A DNA stretch of 64,000 bases from Ensifer sesbaniae (GTDB lineage Bacteria; Pseudomonadota; Alphaproteobacteria; Rhizobiales; Rhizobiaceae): the NCBI RefSeq assembly GCF_013283665.1, contig NZ_JABEKU010000001.1, positions 3,045,137 to 3,109,136 on the forward strand, in the 5' to 3' direction. The notes beneath the pieces were generated by a model, which made no database searches, was not told where the DNA came from, and worked only from the letters and a program-made list of their open reading frames with translations. Below are positions 56,837 to 63,651 of the stretch, in pieces. How positions within the stretch are numbered: the stretch's first letter is position 1; every line of letters begins with the position of its first letter. The position numbers and the translations under genes were made by a program.

Positions 56837-58047
56837 ACCTGGTCCTCGACCTTCGCGCGGTTGTCGTTGGCGCCGACGATCCCCATATTGAGCGGCTGCA
56901 CATAGCTGTCGCCATCTGCAATCTTGCTCATGTTCTCGAAGGCGCGGATCTCGTTCGCACTCAGCCATCCGCCCTCGCGGCCTACGCGGTAAGCGTTGTA
57001 GCGGCTGACCAGATCGCCCCTCATGAGGCCCGCCAGGTCATGCTCAATAAAGAGCGTCTTGCGCGCATCCGGCGAAAGCAACTGGATCGTCATGGCCATC
57101 TCGACACGCTTGGCCCATGGTGCCAGGCACCGCATGACTAGCGCGCGGCTCTCCTCGCCGATGTTGCTGTAGGTCGCATCATCGGTGATGCCTGCGACCG
57201 ACGGCGGGACGCCGTACACTCGGCAGATATCAAGGTTGCTCAGCTTCCGGCTCTCGAGAAATTCCGAATCCTTGCTCGAAAACTGGAACGTCTCGAACTT
57301 CGCCCCACCGTCCAAGACCATGACCTCGTTGGCCTTCAACTGGCCGAGGAACCTTTCCTTGAACTTGGTGATGACGTTCTCTTTGCTGCCTGGACCGGTG
57401 CCGGCCGCCAGCTTGTCGGGGAACACAAGCGCGCCGGCAGGACGGAAGGCGTTTTCAGCAGCCGCCCCTGCCTGATCCTGTTGCGCCAAAGCAAGGCCGA
57501 ACGCTGCACTAGCAATCTGGATCGGCGACATGCCCAGAATGCCGTCCTTGGTCCGATATCGAACGTGCAGAACGTCGTCCTGCAGAAGAGTTTCCGTGCC
57601 ACCGTCAGACTTTGCGTACTTATACCGCAGTCTGCCAGTGGTCAGCTTCTCGACCGTGACAGAGCCAGCCACGAGAGGGGAAAGGCCGGTGACCTGGCCG
57701 CGCCCGTTTCGCTCGATCTTGGCGTAGCCGTTGCCGTAGGTCAGTGCCGATGCCAGCAGCCATTCCCGCGCCTCGAAGGCGGTCAGGGTTGCCGAAGCCT
57801 GGTCATGCAGGACCGCATAGAGCGGATGATCGGTAGCGGCTTCCCGGCCGCCATCTGCCGTCTTGCGATAGACCTTCAACGGGACCGATGCGAGGTTTTC
57901 GGCGATGACAGAGATGCAGCGATGGGCGACCGCATGACCGCTCGCCTTCTCGATATCAGCTCGCCCCTGCCAGCGCGCTCCAAGGAACTCGCCGAGGAAA
58001 GGATCGCTGGTCGCGATCCGCTTCTCTTGCTTCGAAAAGGGCCACAT
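56833..58047 (-). CDS. HK97-family portal protein
   Basis: A 404-residue portal protein, the dodecameric DNA channel at one capsid vertex. It opens MWPFSKQEKR and contains SGHAVAHRCISVIAENLASVPLKVY in pieces, LTYGNGYAKIERNGRGQV, and SKDSEFLESRKLSNLDICRVYGVPPS, which is the portal clip/wing signature. The length is usual. It begins one base into the protease stop codon region, so it is translationally coupled. Confidence 0.93.
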   Translation of the reverse strand: MWPFSKQEKRIATSDPFLGEFLGARWQGRADIEKASGHAVAHRCISVIAENLASVPLKVYRKTADGGREAATDHPLYAVLHDQASATLTAFEAREWLLASALTYGNGYAKIERNGRGQVTGLSPLVAGSVTVEKLTTGRLRYKYAKSDGGTETLLQDDVLHVRYRTKDGILGMSPIQIASAAFGLALAQQDQAGAAAENAFRPAGALVFPDKLAAGTGPGSKENVITKFKERFLGQLKANEVMVLDGGAKFETFQFSSKDSEFLESRKLSNLDICRVYGVPPSVAGITDDATYSNIGEESRALVMRCLAPWAKRVEMAMTIQLLSPDARKTLFIEHDLAGLMRGDLVSRYNAYRVGREGGWLSANEIRAFENMSKIADGDSYVQPLNMGIVGANDNRAKVEDQV

Positions 58048-58574
58048 TAGCGAACGCCCTCCAGTTCCAGCAGAGCAATGCGACGATCAGCATCCGTCCG
58101 ACGCTGGCGAGAGCGAGCCTGCACGCTGGTGCCGCCATATGCCGGGAAGGACTGGACCACACTGATCTCGTGCAGGACGACGTTGCGCAGTTCGCGCTTG
58201 TCTCCGGCCCAACTGTCGCCGCCATCCGGGACCGTGAAGCCGAAGCTCATGCCGCCCAGATCGCCCCTCGCGGCCAGTGCCAGCACGTCACGGCCGGCAC
58301 TGGTGTCGGGAACGTCCAGTTCGAACTTCAGGCCACGTTCATCCTCAGAGAGGCGCAGGGTGCCGCTCTTGGTCCTCGCCAGGACGCGCGATGGATCATG
58401 ATCCACGAGGGCGAGAATGTCGGGATTGGAGCGCAGGGAAGCGGCGAACGCGCCTGGCGCGATCTTCTCATGGAAATCGAGGATCCGGGTTTCGGTGTTG
58501 AACGTCGCGGCATAGCCGGTCAGCTTGCGGCCCTCTGCGCGAATTTCCGTCGCGATACGCTTCTCAATGGTCAT
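58047..58574 (-). CDS. HK97-family prohead protease
   Basis: A 175-residue herpes-like serine protease that matures the capsid. TGYAATFNTETRILDFHEKIAPGAF is the N-terminal half in pieces; the catalytic histidine is in LVDHDPSRVLART and the catalytic serine in LGGMSFGFTV. It overlaps the connector gene by 4 bases. Confidence 0.92.
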   Translation of the reverse strand: MTIEKRIATEIRAEGRKLTGYAATFNTETRILDFHEKIAPGAFAASLRSNPDILALVDHDPSRVLARTKSGTLRLSEDERGLKFELDVPDTSAGRDVLALAARGDLGGMSFGFTVPDGGDSWAGDKRELRNVVLHEISVVQSFPAYGGTSVQARSRQRRTDADRRIALLELEGVR

Positions 58575-58849
58575 AGGCTTTGCTCCCGGAAGGGCTGAAG
58601 CAATGCGTTCACGCCGAACGGCATGGCAGCAATGCCGGCCGTGGTGACGGCTTCGCGGTTGTTGAAGAAGTGGGAAACGATCAGCAGCACGGCATGACGG
58701 ACGGCGGGTTGAATGGGAGTGGCGAATGCCACCCCCACCGATTCCACGTAGTCCTCAGCCGCCTCGATCAGCCCAGTGATGTACGCGTCATCCGTAGCAA
58801 AGGTGATGCGGAGATGCGCCTTGGCGTCAGCGAGGTCGACCTCTGACAT
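58571..58849 (-). CDS. Head-tail connector, gp6-like
   Basis: A 92-residue helical protein: VDLADAKAHLRI at the start and DDAYITGLIEAAEDYVESVG are the hallmark of gp6/YqbG-like DNA-packaging connectors. It begins on the stop codon of the capsid gene and overlaps the protease gene, an unusual place, since connectors normally follow the capsid on the tail side. Confidence 0.85.
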   Translation of the reverse strand: MSEVDLADAKAHLRITFATDDAYITGLIEAAEDYVESVGVAFATPIQPAVRHAVLLIVSHFFNNREAVTTAGIAAMPFGVNALLQPFREQSL

Positions 58850-60009
58850 TAGACGCCCTTCCAGGCGAAGCTTTCAACGTGGCGAACAGCAACGTCAGCA
58901 TCAAGGAAGGCGTGCAGTCGCAGACCGCCCTTGGATGCGTCCGAATACGGATTCGCGAGGATATCGACGCCAGACCAGTAGCCGATGACCAGATCATTCC
59001 AGTGACCGTAAATCAGCGGCTCCTTGTTGGGGGTGCCAGTGATCGTCTTCACCTGCGTGGTCGTGGTGACGGACTTCTGGTGGAAGATCTCCGAAGCCGG
59101 GATATTGCGGTCGGTCGTATCCTTCAGCTTGCGGACAAGCGCCATAAGCTTCGGATTGGTCAGGAACGCGCCCGTACCCATCACGTCGTCGATCTCAAGC
59201 GCCGCAATCAGATCGGCGGCGATATCGGTGATCTCGGTCGAGGTCGTGCCATCTTCGGCGATGACCGCCATGATGCCGTCGGGCTCGTTGGCCGAACCGT
59301 TGCCCTTGATCGCCGCAGCGTCCAGCGCCTGCGCCAGTACGAAGCCGAGGTCACGGCGAAGCAGATCTTCGATCGCAACGCTGTTCTGAAGCGTCAGGCG
59401 GCGGGAGAGGTACATTTCGCCGGTGACGGTCTTCGGCGACATGGCCACCTTGTCGAAGGTCGCGTCAGAGGCCGTCGATGCGCCGTCTTCGGCTACCCAC
59501 GAGGAAGTGGGACCAGAGGTCAGGCGCGGAAGGTCGAAGTTGCCGGTCAGGCCAGAGATGACCGTGGCGCCCATGCCCTGCACTGCGAGAGTCGGACGAA
59601 GGCGATCGATCAGGCCGCCGAGATTGGTTGCAACCGTATTGCCGGCCGAACCGCCTACCGTCATGGCGCGGTTCTCAAGGATCATGGAAGTCGGGACCAT
59701 GACACCACGCGCCTCGCGGCCCTTGCTCAGTTCGTCATGCTGTTCGCGCTCGACGCCCGTCAGCGTGCCAGCAGCGCCCTCGCGGATGGCCTTGGCAACC
59801 GAGTAACTGCGCAGTTCGCGTACCTTGGAAGCGTCCGGTTCTGCGTCAGCCTGGCGCTCGAACTCGGCGAGCGTTGCGGCACGCTTGATATCCTTGTCGA
59901 GCGCGCGGACTTCAGCTTCGAGTTTGTCGAAGGCTTCGGCGTTGTTGACAGCAGCCTTCATCTCTGCAATTTTCCCGGCGCGCTGTTCATTCAAGTGATG
60001 TACGTTCAA
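58849..60009 (-). CDS. HK97-family major capsid protein
   Basis: A 386-residue capsid subunit. The first ~65 residues are a charged coiled coil (delta domain, scaffold removed by the protease); the HK97 fold follows, with LPRLTSGPTSSWVAEDGAST, the E-loop and P-domain helix region SVAIEDLLRRDLGFVLAQALDAA in pieces, and IYGHWNDLVIGYWSGVDIL near the end. The start codon is TTG at 60009, preceded by AAAGGA; no ATG is in a better place. Confidence 0.93.
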   Translation of the reverse strand: MNVHHLNEQRAGKIAEMKAAVNNAEAFDKLEAEVRALDKDIKRAATLAEFERQADAEPDASKVRELRSYSVAKAIREGAAGTLTGVEREQHDELSKGREARGVMVPTSMILENRAMTVGGSAGNTVATNLGGLIDRLRPTLAVQGMGATVISGLTGNFDLPRLTSGPTSSWVAEDGASTASDATFDKVAMSPKTVTGEMYLSRRLTLQNSVAIEDLLRRDLGFVLAQALDAAAIKGNGSANEPDGIMAVIAEDGTTSTEITDIAADLIAALEIDDVMGTGAFLTNPKLMALVRKLKDTTDRNIPASEIFHQKSVTTTTQVKTITGTPNKEPLIYGHWNDLVIGYWSGVDILANPYSDASKGGLRLHAFLDADVAVRHVESFAWKGV

Positions 60010-60182
60010 AGTGTGTCCTTTCGAAAGACAGTTGATGGGTTTGGTTTCGTTTCTCAGGCGGTCACCATCCCCGTTGCTTTCCTCGCCAATCGGTCGAGGT
60101 TATTCCCGCACAAGCGCGGAAATGCCGAAAAGCCCGGTCACCGTATGGGTGCCAGGCTAAAAACCTTCAGATTGAATTCCCC

Positions 60183-60293
60183 TCACAGGTAGCGGCCAAA
60201 TCGGCGCCTTCCTATTGTTGCGCTCTTGCGCAGTCCCCGTTGCCGTCTCCGGCGGCTATCAGCGGTTGTCCCGCATCCATGGCGAATCGCCAT
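60183..60293 (-). CDS. Possible small Arg-rich peptide, 36 aa
   Basis: A short frame (MAIRHGCGTTADS then an Arg-rich tail) starts only about 9 bases after the expected transcription start of the promoter described just upstream, with AGAAG as a weak ribosome-binding site. It is highly basic and has no family. It may be a leader peptide or spurious. The rest of 60010-60300 shows no gene. Confidence 0.3.
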   Translation of the reverse strand: MAIRHGCGTTADSRRRRQRGLRKSATIGRRRFGRYL

Positions 60294-60308
60294 TTCTTCT
60301 ATTTTTGT

Positions 60309-60351
60309 ATGGTAGCAAATTTTTACATTTTTGTCAAGATATTTCTTGACA
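60309..60351 (-). promoter_or_regulatory. Sigma-70-type promoter with overlapping palindromic operator
   Basis: On the minus strand TTGACA (60337-60332), 17 bases and TACCAT (60314-60309) make a near-consensus promoter, rare in this GC-rich DNA. The -35 box lies inside an 8-bp inverted repeat, TGTCAAGA-TATT-TCTTGACA (60332-60351), so a bound repressor would block it. It points at the capsid-portal-int operon. Confidence 0.75.
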
Positions 60352-60491
60352 TTCAACGTAAATTGTGATCCGCGCCAACAAAGTTGTATATAGGCGGATG
60401 AATGAAGACCGACAAGGGCTTGATAGAAAAAGACCGGCCAGCGCGCTCGACGTGTAGGGCGAGGTGGTGGTCGCGCTGGCCATTGGTGACT

Positions 60492-60568
60492 TGGAGCCCT
60501 CGGCAGGGGTCGAACCTGCATCATCCATTACGTCTGTCAGGATAGAAGGCCTGCGACGGTACGAGGGC
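60492..60568 (-). other. tRNA-like element with reduced D arm
   Basis: On the minus strand a 77-nt stretch has a perfect 7-bp acceptor stem (GCCCTCG/CGAGGGC), a 3' T-CCA end, TA at positions 8-9 and a perfect T arm (GCAGG-TTCGACC-CCTGC). Between them a 4-bp stem CAGG/CCTG holds a loop CCTTCTAT that looks like a tRNA-Arg(TCT) anticodon loop. The D arm is shrunk to a few bases and the segment before the T arm is long, so it is not a standard cloverleaf. It starts 8 bases after the stop of the small gene at 60576. Confidence 0.5.
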
Positions 60569-60575
60569 GAAACTG

Positions 60576-60827
60576 CTAGAGAGGCTCGCCGTGCACGGCC
60601 CAATAGAACTTGTTCCTCAGATCCTGCGCCCTTGATTGGACCTCGTAGAGCGCGAAGATCACTCCATTCGCCTCATCGTCCGAGAGATGGCCGATGCTGT
60701 GCTCGAAGTTAACGACGCCCTCGATGTGCGAAACAGCGATGCGGGTCATGTTCAGCAACCCGCAGATCGGATCCTCAAGATCGGATGGCTTCAGCGGTAG
60801 TGGACCATTAACCGTAGCATGGATCAT
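60576..60827 (-). CDS. Small island protein, 83 aa, divergent from the HTH gene
   Basis: An 83-residue mostly helical protein (LSDDEANGVIFALYEVQSRAQ in its second half) with no recognised family. The ATG at 60827 is preceded by GAGGTG at good spacing; one nine codons upstream lacks a site. It is divergent from a small XRE regulator across 88 bases with two inverted repeats, so it is probably under that regulator. Confidence 0.6.
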   Translation of the reverse strand: MIHATVNGPLPLKPSDLEDPICGLLNMTRIAVSHIEGVVNFEHSIGHLSDDEANGVIFALYEVQSRAQDLRNKFYWAVHGEPL

Positions 60828-60865
60828 TTCAGGGCACCTCGTTGCGCTCGTCATCGATATTAGGT

Positions 60866-60923
60866 ATCAACATTTTCTATTGATTTATCACACGCGCTTC
60901 GCGTGTCAACAGAAAATGTTGAT
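60866..60923. promoter_or_regulatory. Nested inverted repeats of the divergent control region
   Basis: A perfect 13-bp inverted repeat (ATCAACATTTTCT at 60866-60878, AGAAAATGTTGAT at 60911-60923) encloses a second hairpin with arms ACACGCG and CGCGTGT (60890-60906). The outer arms lie on both promoter sides, and the right one overlaps the start of the XRE gene. A candidate operator for that protein. Confidence 0.7.
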
Positions 60924-61143
60924 CGCTATGAAACCTTCGCAATGCCGCGCAGCCAGAGCGCTGCTTGACTGGACGCAACCGCAGTTGGCGACAGCCGCAG
61001 GACTCGGCCTGTCCACCGTGGTCGATTTTGAGAAGGAACGAAGATCTGTATCGATAGACGCTACCGCAGCGATGCGGACAGCGCTTGAGGCGGCCGGTAT
61101 CGAGTTCATCAACGGAACGGGTGTGAAGATCGCCAGGCCATGA
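60916..61143 (+). CDS. Small XRE-family HTH regulator
   Basis: A 75-residue protein (71 if the second ATG at 60928 is used) that is almost only a helix-turn-helix: CRAARALLDWTQPQLATAAG and LSTVVDFEKERRSV. This short XRE type is common in rhizobial prophages and islands. It is the only visible gene on the plus strand within the island and probably sets its repressed state. Confidence 0.82.
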   Translation: MLIAMKPSQCRAARALLDWTQPQLATAAGLGLSTVVDFEKERRSVSIDATAAMRTALEAAGIEFINGTGVKIARP

Positions 61144-61327
61144 GGGGCAAGGAGCAATGCCTCCCCTTATTACAAACTTGGAGGCGCTTGAGGCATGCCT
61201 CAATGTGACGCTATGCGACACCCCTCTATATATACTCTCCACGAGAAGCCATAAAAGGTCACTTTTCGCCGAAAAAAGTTGCCCCGCCGCCAGAAGATGA
61301 CGGCAGGGTGTTGCCATATTGTCGCAA

Positions 61328-61597
61328 TTAGGACTTGTGGACTTTCTCAGCCCGAACAAAGAACATGCTGGCCGTATTCAGGATAGTTTCATCCCGAGGC
61401 GCGTTTCTATCCGTTCCTGGCGGAAGAAAGTCCTCGAATTCCTCCCTCGACCAATCCGGCCCAAGGAGCTTCACGAGAGTGCCGTCGACCGCACCGACCT
61501 CATAGACCATGGAGCTTTCATAGGTCGCCCATTTGCCCTCATAGTTATCGCCAGTCTCCAGCATTACTATGTTGTAGCTGCATCCAACTTCAAACAT
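61328..61597 (-). CDS. Hypothetical island protein, 89 aa
   Basis: An 89-residue acidic beta-rich protein (VMLETGDNYEGKWATYESSMV, then DWSREEFEDFLPPGTD) without a recognised family. The ATG at 61597 follows CAGGAG by six bases and lies 12 bases after the terminase stop, so it is read with it. Between it and the XRE gene, 61144-61327 holds no gene but has a perfect 16-bp palindrome TTGAGGCATGCCTCAA at 61188. Confidence 0.6.
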   Translation of the reverse strand: MFEVGCSYNIVMLETGDNYEGKWATYESSMVYEVGAVDGTLVKLLGPDWSREEFEDFLPPGTDRNAPRDETILNTASMFFVRAEKVHKS

Positions 61598-61609
61598 TCC
61601 CATCTCCTG

Positions 61610-63247
61610 TTATGCCGCCAGCAGGCACGCTGGCAGTGATTCCGGCTCGTGCCGCGATGCAATTTGCAACCCCATGGCGAGCGCGACAAGTCCATCTATA
61701 CGTCCGCTGGCCTTACTCTTATCCAGCTTGCGCGCCCCCGCTGGATCGACCGTCACGACGGCATTGGCAGCACACATGCGCATCAACTGATTTCCAGCAT
61801 GGTTCAGCTTCTGCTGCGCGACCGTCACCTCAAGAACGTCCACGGCCGGAGACATGTCCTTGTAGCCCTGCCCGAACGGCACGAGCGGTAGTTCGACCGA
61901 TAGCTTTTCAAGCTCGCGCTTCAGATCCTCAATGCGCCAACGGTCGAAGGCGATTTCCTTGATGTCGAAGCGGGCGGCCTCGTCGGCGATGTATTCGGCC
62001 ACGAGGGCGGGATCGATCACCTTGCCAGGAAGCAGGGTCAGCCGTGCGTCTGCCTGCTTCGCCCAGACATTATATGGAACGCGATCGGTGTCGCTCTTGC
62101 CCTCGATGTCGAACTCCGGGAGGAAGAACCGCGGCAAGACCGTGTAGCGGCCATCCTCTTCGGGGAACACGAGAACGAAACAAGTCAAATCCCGCGCAGC
62201 CGATAAGTCCAAGGCCCCGAAGCATTCACGCCCCTCCAGTTCCTTGTCATCGATCGGACCAAGGTTGCAGTCGTTCCACTCCCTCGCCGCAATAAAGCGC
62301 ACAGTGCCGTCAATCCGCTGGTTCAAGACCTTGTTGCGGAAATCGGCCTCCTTCGACGGTATGCGCTGCGCCTGCATCGCCATGCGCTCGACCTGCTCAT
62401 AGGAGAGGAAGTCGCCGAGGGCGGGGTTTGCCTTCTCCCACGTTGCTGGATCCCACGGATCATCATCCATGCTGGCCGAGAAAATGGCCAGGTGGAAGGA
62501 GTCGTCCTCGACTTCGCCGTCTCTGATCTTCAAGCCGTAATCGATCATTTCGGAGAAGAAGTGCGTGTCGTCCTTGGCCTGCGTCGAGATGGCAACGATC
62601 AGCGGCTCATCACGTGCGCCGAGGGCGGAGTCCATCGCGTCGAACAGGTCACGCTTCGGCCAATATCCGATCTCGTCGCAGAGAACGAATGAAGGCGACA
62701 ATCCGAGCTTGGAGTCCGCGTCGGCTGACAGAGCCTTCAGGACCGATCCCTTGCCCTGACCGTCGAGGACTTCGATCTCCTTAGAGAACCGGATGATGTT
62801 CACCCGCTGCGAAAGCTCTGGGTGCGCCTCCAACATGGCCTTGCATTCTGCCCATGCCTTTGCCGCCTGCGCCTTATCCATGGCGCAAAAATAGATCTCG
62901 CCTCGCTCTTCAGCTTCTGGACCCACGAGGAAGCAGAGGGCCAAAGCTGCCGAGATTCCAGTTTTCCCGTTTTTGCGGCCCATAGAGAGGGCGGCCGTGC
63001 GAACGCGCCGCTTGCCCTCGTCATCCTCCGTGAAGATCGGCTCGAGAAACTGCTCAATCTGCCAATCGCGAAGTTTCATCTTCGTGCCGGCCAGCTTGCC
63101 TTGTGTGACTGGCATGTCCTCCATGAAGGCGATGACACGCTCCAGCCTGTCGAGGCCTTCAGCCTCCCATGGAAGCTCTTCGCGAAGGTTGCTGTTGGCC
63201 GCGATCAGGGTCTTTTTGGGCTTCGCGCCTGGTCCCCTTAGACCCAT
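61610..63247 (-). CDS. terL: Phage terminase large subunit
   Basis: A 545-residue packaging motor. Walker A is SMGRKNGKTG (residues 88-97), Walker B VLCDEIGYW; the C-terminal nuclease has GALDLSAARDLT with acidic metal residues and AFDRWRIEDLK. It is a Terminase_1 (HK97/lambda-like) member. The first residues, LRGPGAKPKK, resemble the opening of small terminases. It overlaps the HNH gene by 10 bases; no separate small terminase gene is seen. Confidence 0.93.
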   Translation of the reverse strand: MGLRGPGAKPKKTLIAANSNLREELPWEAEGLDRLERVIAFMEDMPVTQGKLAGTKMKLRDWQIEQFLEPIFTEDDEGKRRVRTAALSMGRKNGKTGISAALALCFLVGPEAEERGEIYFCAMDKAQAAKAWAECKAMLEAHPELSQRVNIIRFSKEIEVLDGQGKGSVLKALSADADSKLGLSPSFVLCDEIGYWPKRDLFDAMDSALGARDEPLIVAISTQAKDDTHFFSEMIDYGLKIRDGEVEDDSFHLAIFSASMDDDPWDPATWEKANPALGDFLSYEQVERMAMQAQRIPSKEADFRNKVLNQRIDGTVRFIAAREWNDCNLGPIDDKELEGRECFGALDLSAARDLTCFVLVFPEEDGRYTVLPRFFLPEFDIEGKSDTDRVPYNVWAKQADARLTLLPGKVIDPALVAEYIADEAARFDIKEIAFDRWRIEDLKRELEKLSVELPLVPFGQGYKDMSPAVDVLEVTVAQQKLNHAGNQLMRMCAANAVVTVDPAGARKLDKSKASGRIDGLVALAMGLQIASRHEPESLPACLLAA

Positions 63248-63651
63248 CGGTTGGCCTCCCGGTTAGGCAAAATCAAAACTAAGTCTTTGTTCGTCTCCCC
63301 CGCCGGTACCTGGCCGTCGATCGGCCGTCCTGCGAAGGCCCCCGTTTCCCATCCCTCTGGATCGATCGGGTTGCCATCCACGTCATAGCCCTTGAGCGCG
63401 CGCCTGAAGCCGGATGCATTGGGATGGTCCTTGGCGTTCGTCTTCGCGTTGTGGCACGGCTCACACATCGACATGAGACCGGCCAAGGGCGGGAAAGGAT
63501 CGCCGCCCTTGGCTATCGCGATGATGTGGTCAACGACCTTGGCCTCCTCCACGACCTCCCGGCGAAGGCAGGCTTCGCAGAGAGGCTGGACCGAGAGCTT
63601 AGCAGCGCGGAGACCGCGCCACTGTGGTGTACCGTATGGCCAAGCGGTCAT
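63238..63651 (-). CDS. HNH endonuclease
   Basis: A 137-residue HNH nuclease: zinc cysteines in LCEACLRR and MCEPCHNAKT, and the HNH core from VVDHIIAIAKGGD to CHNAKTNAKDH. HNH proteins beside terL are needed for DNA packaging cleavage in HK97-like phages and satellites. It overlaps both its neighbours (4 and 10 bases). Confidence 0.92.
   Translation of the reverse strand: MTAWPYGTPQWRGLRAAKLSVQPLCEACLRREVVEEAKVVDHIIAIAKGGDPFPPLAGLMSMCEPCHNAKTNAKDHPNASGFRRALKGYDVDGNPIDPEGWETGAFAGRPIDGQVPAGETNKDLVLILPNREANRWV

Noticed and set aside
60183-60524. 113-codon frame on the minus strand covering promoter and tRNA-like element
   Set aside because: It would start within the tRNA-like element and run through the promoter and operator; only the last 36 codons after the promoter are kept, at low confidence.
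60492-60568. Standard functional tRNA-Arg(TCT)
   Set aside because: Acceptor and T arms fit, but the D arm and variable region do not form a normal cloverleaf, so it is listed only as tRNA-like.
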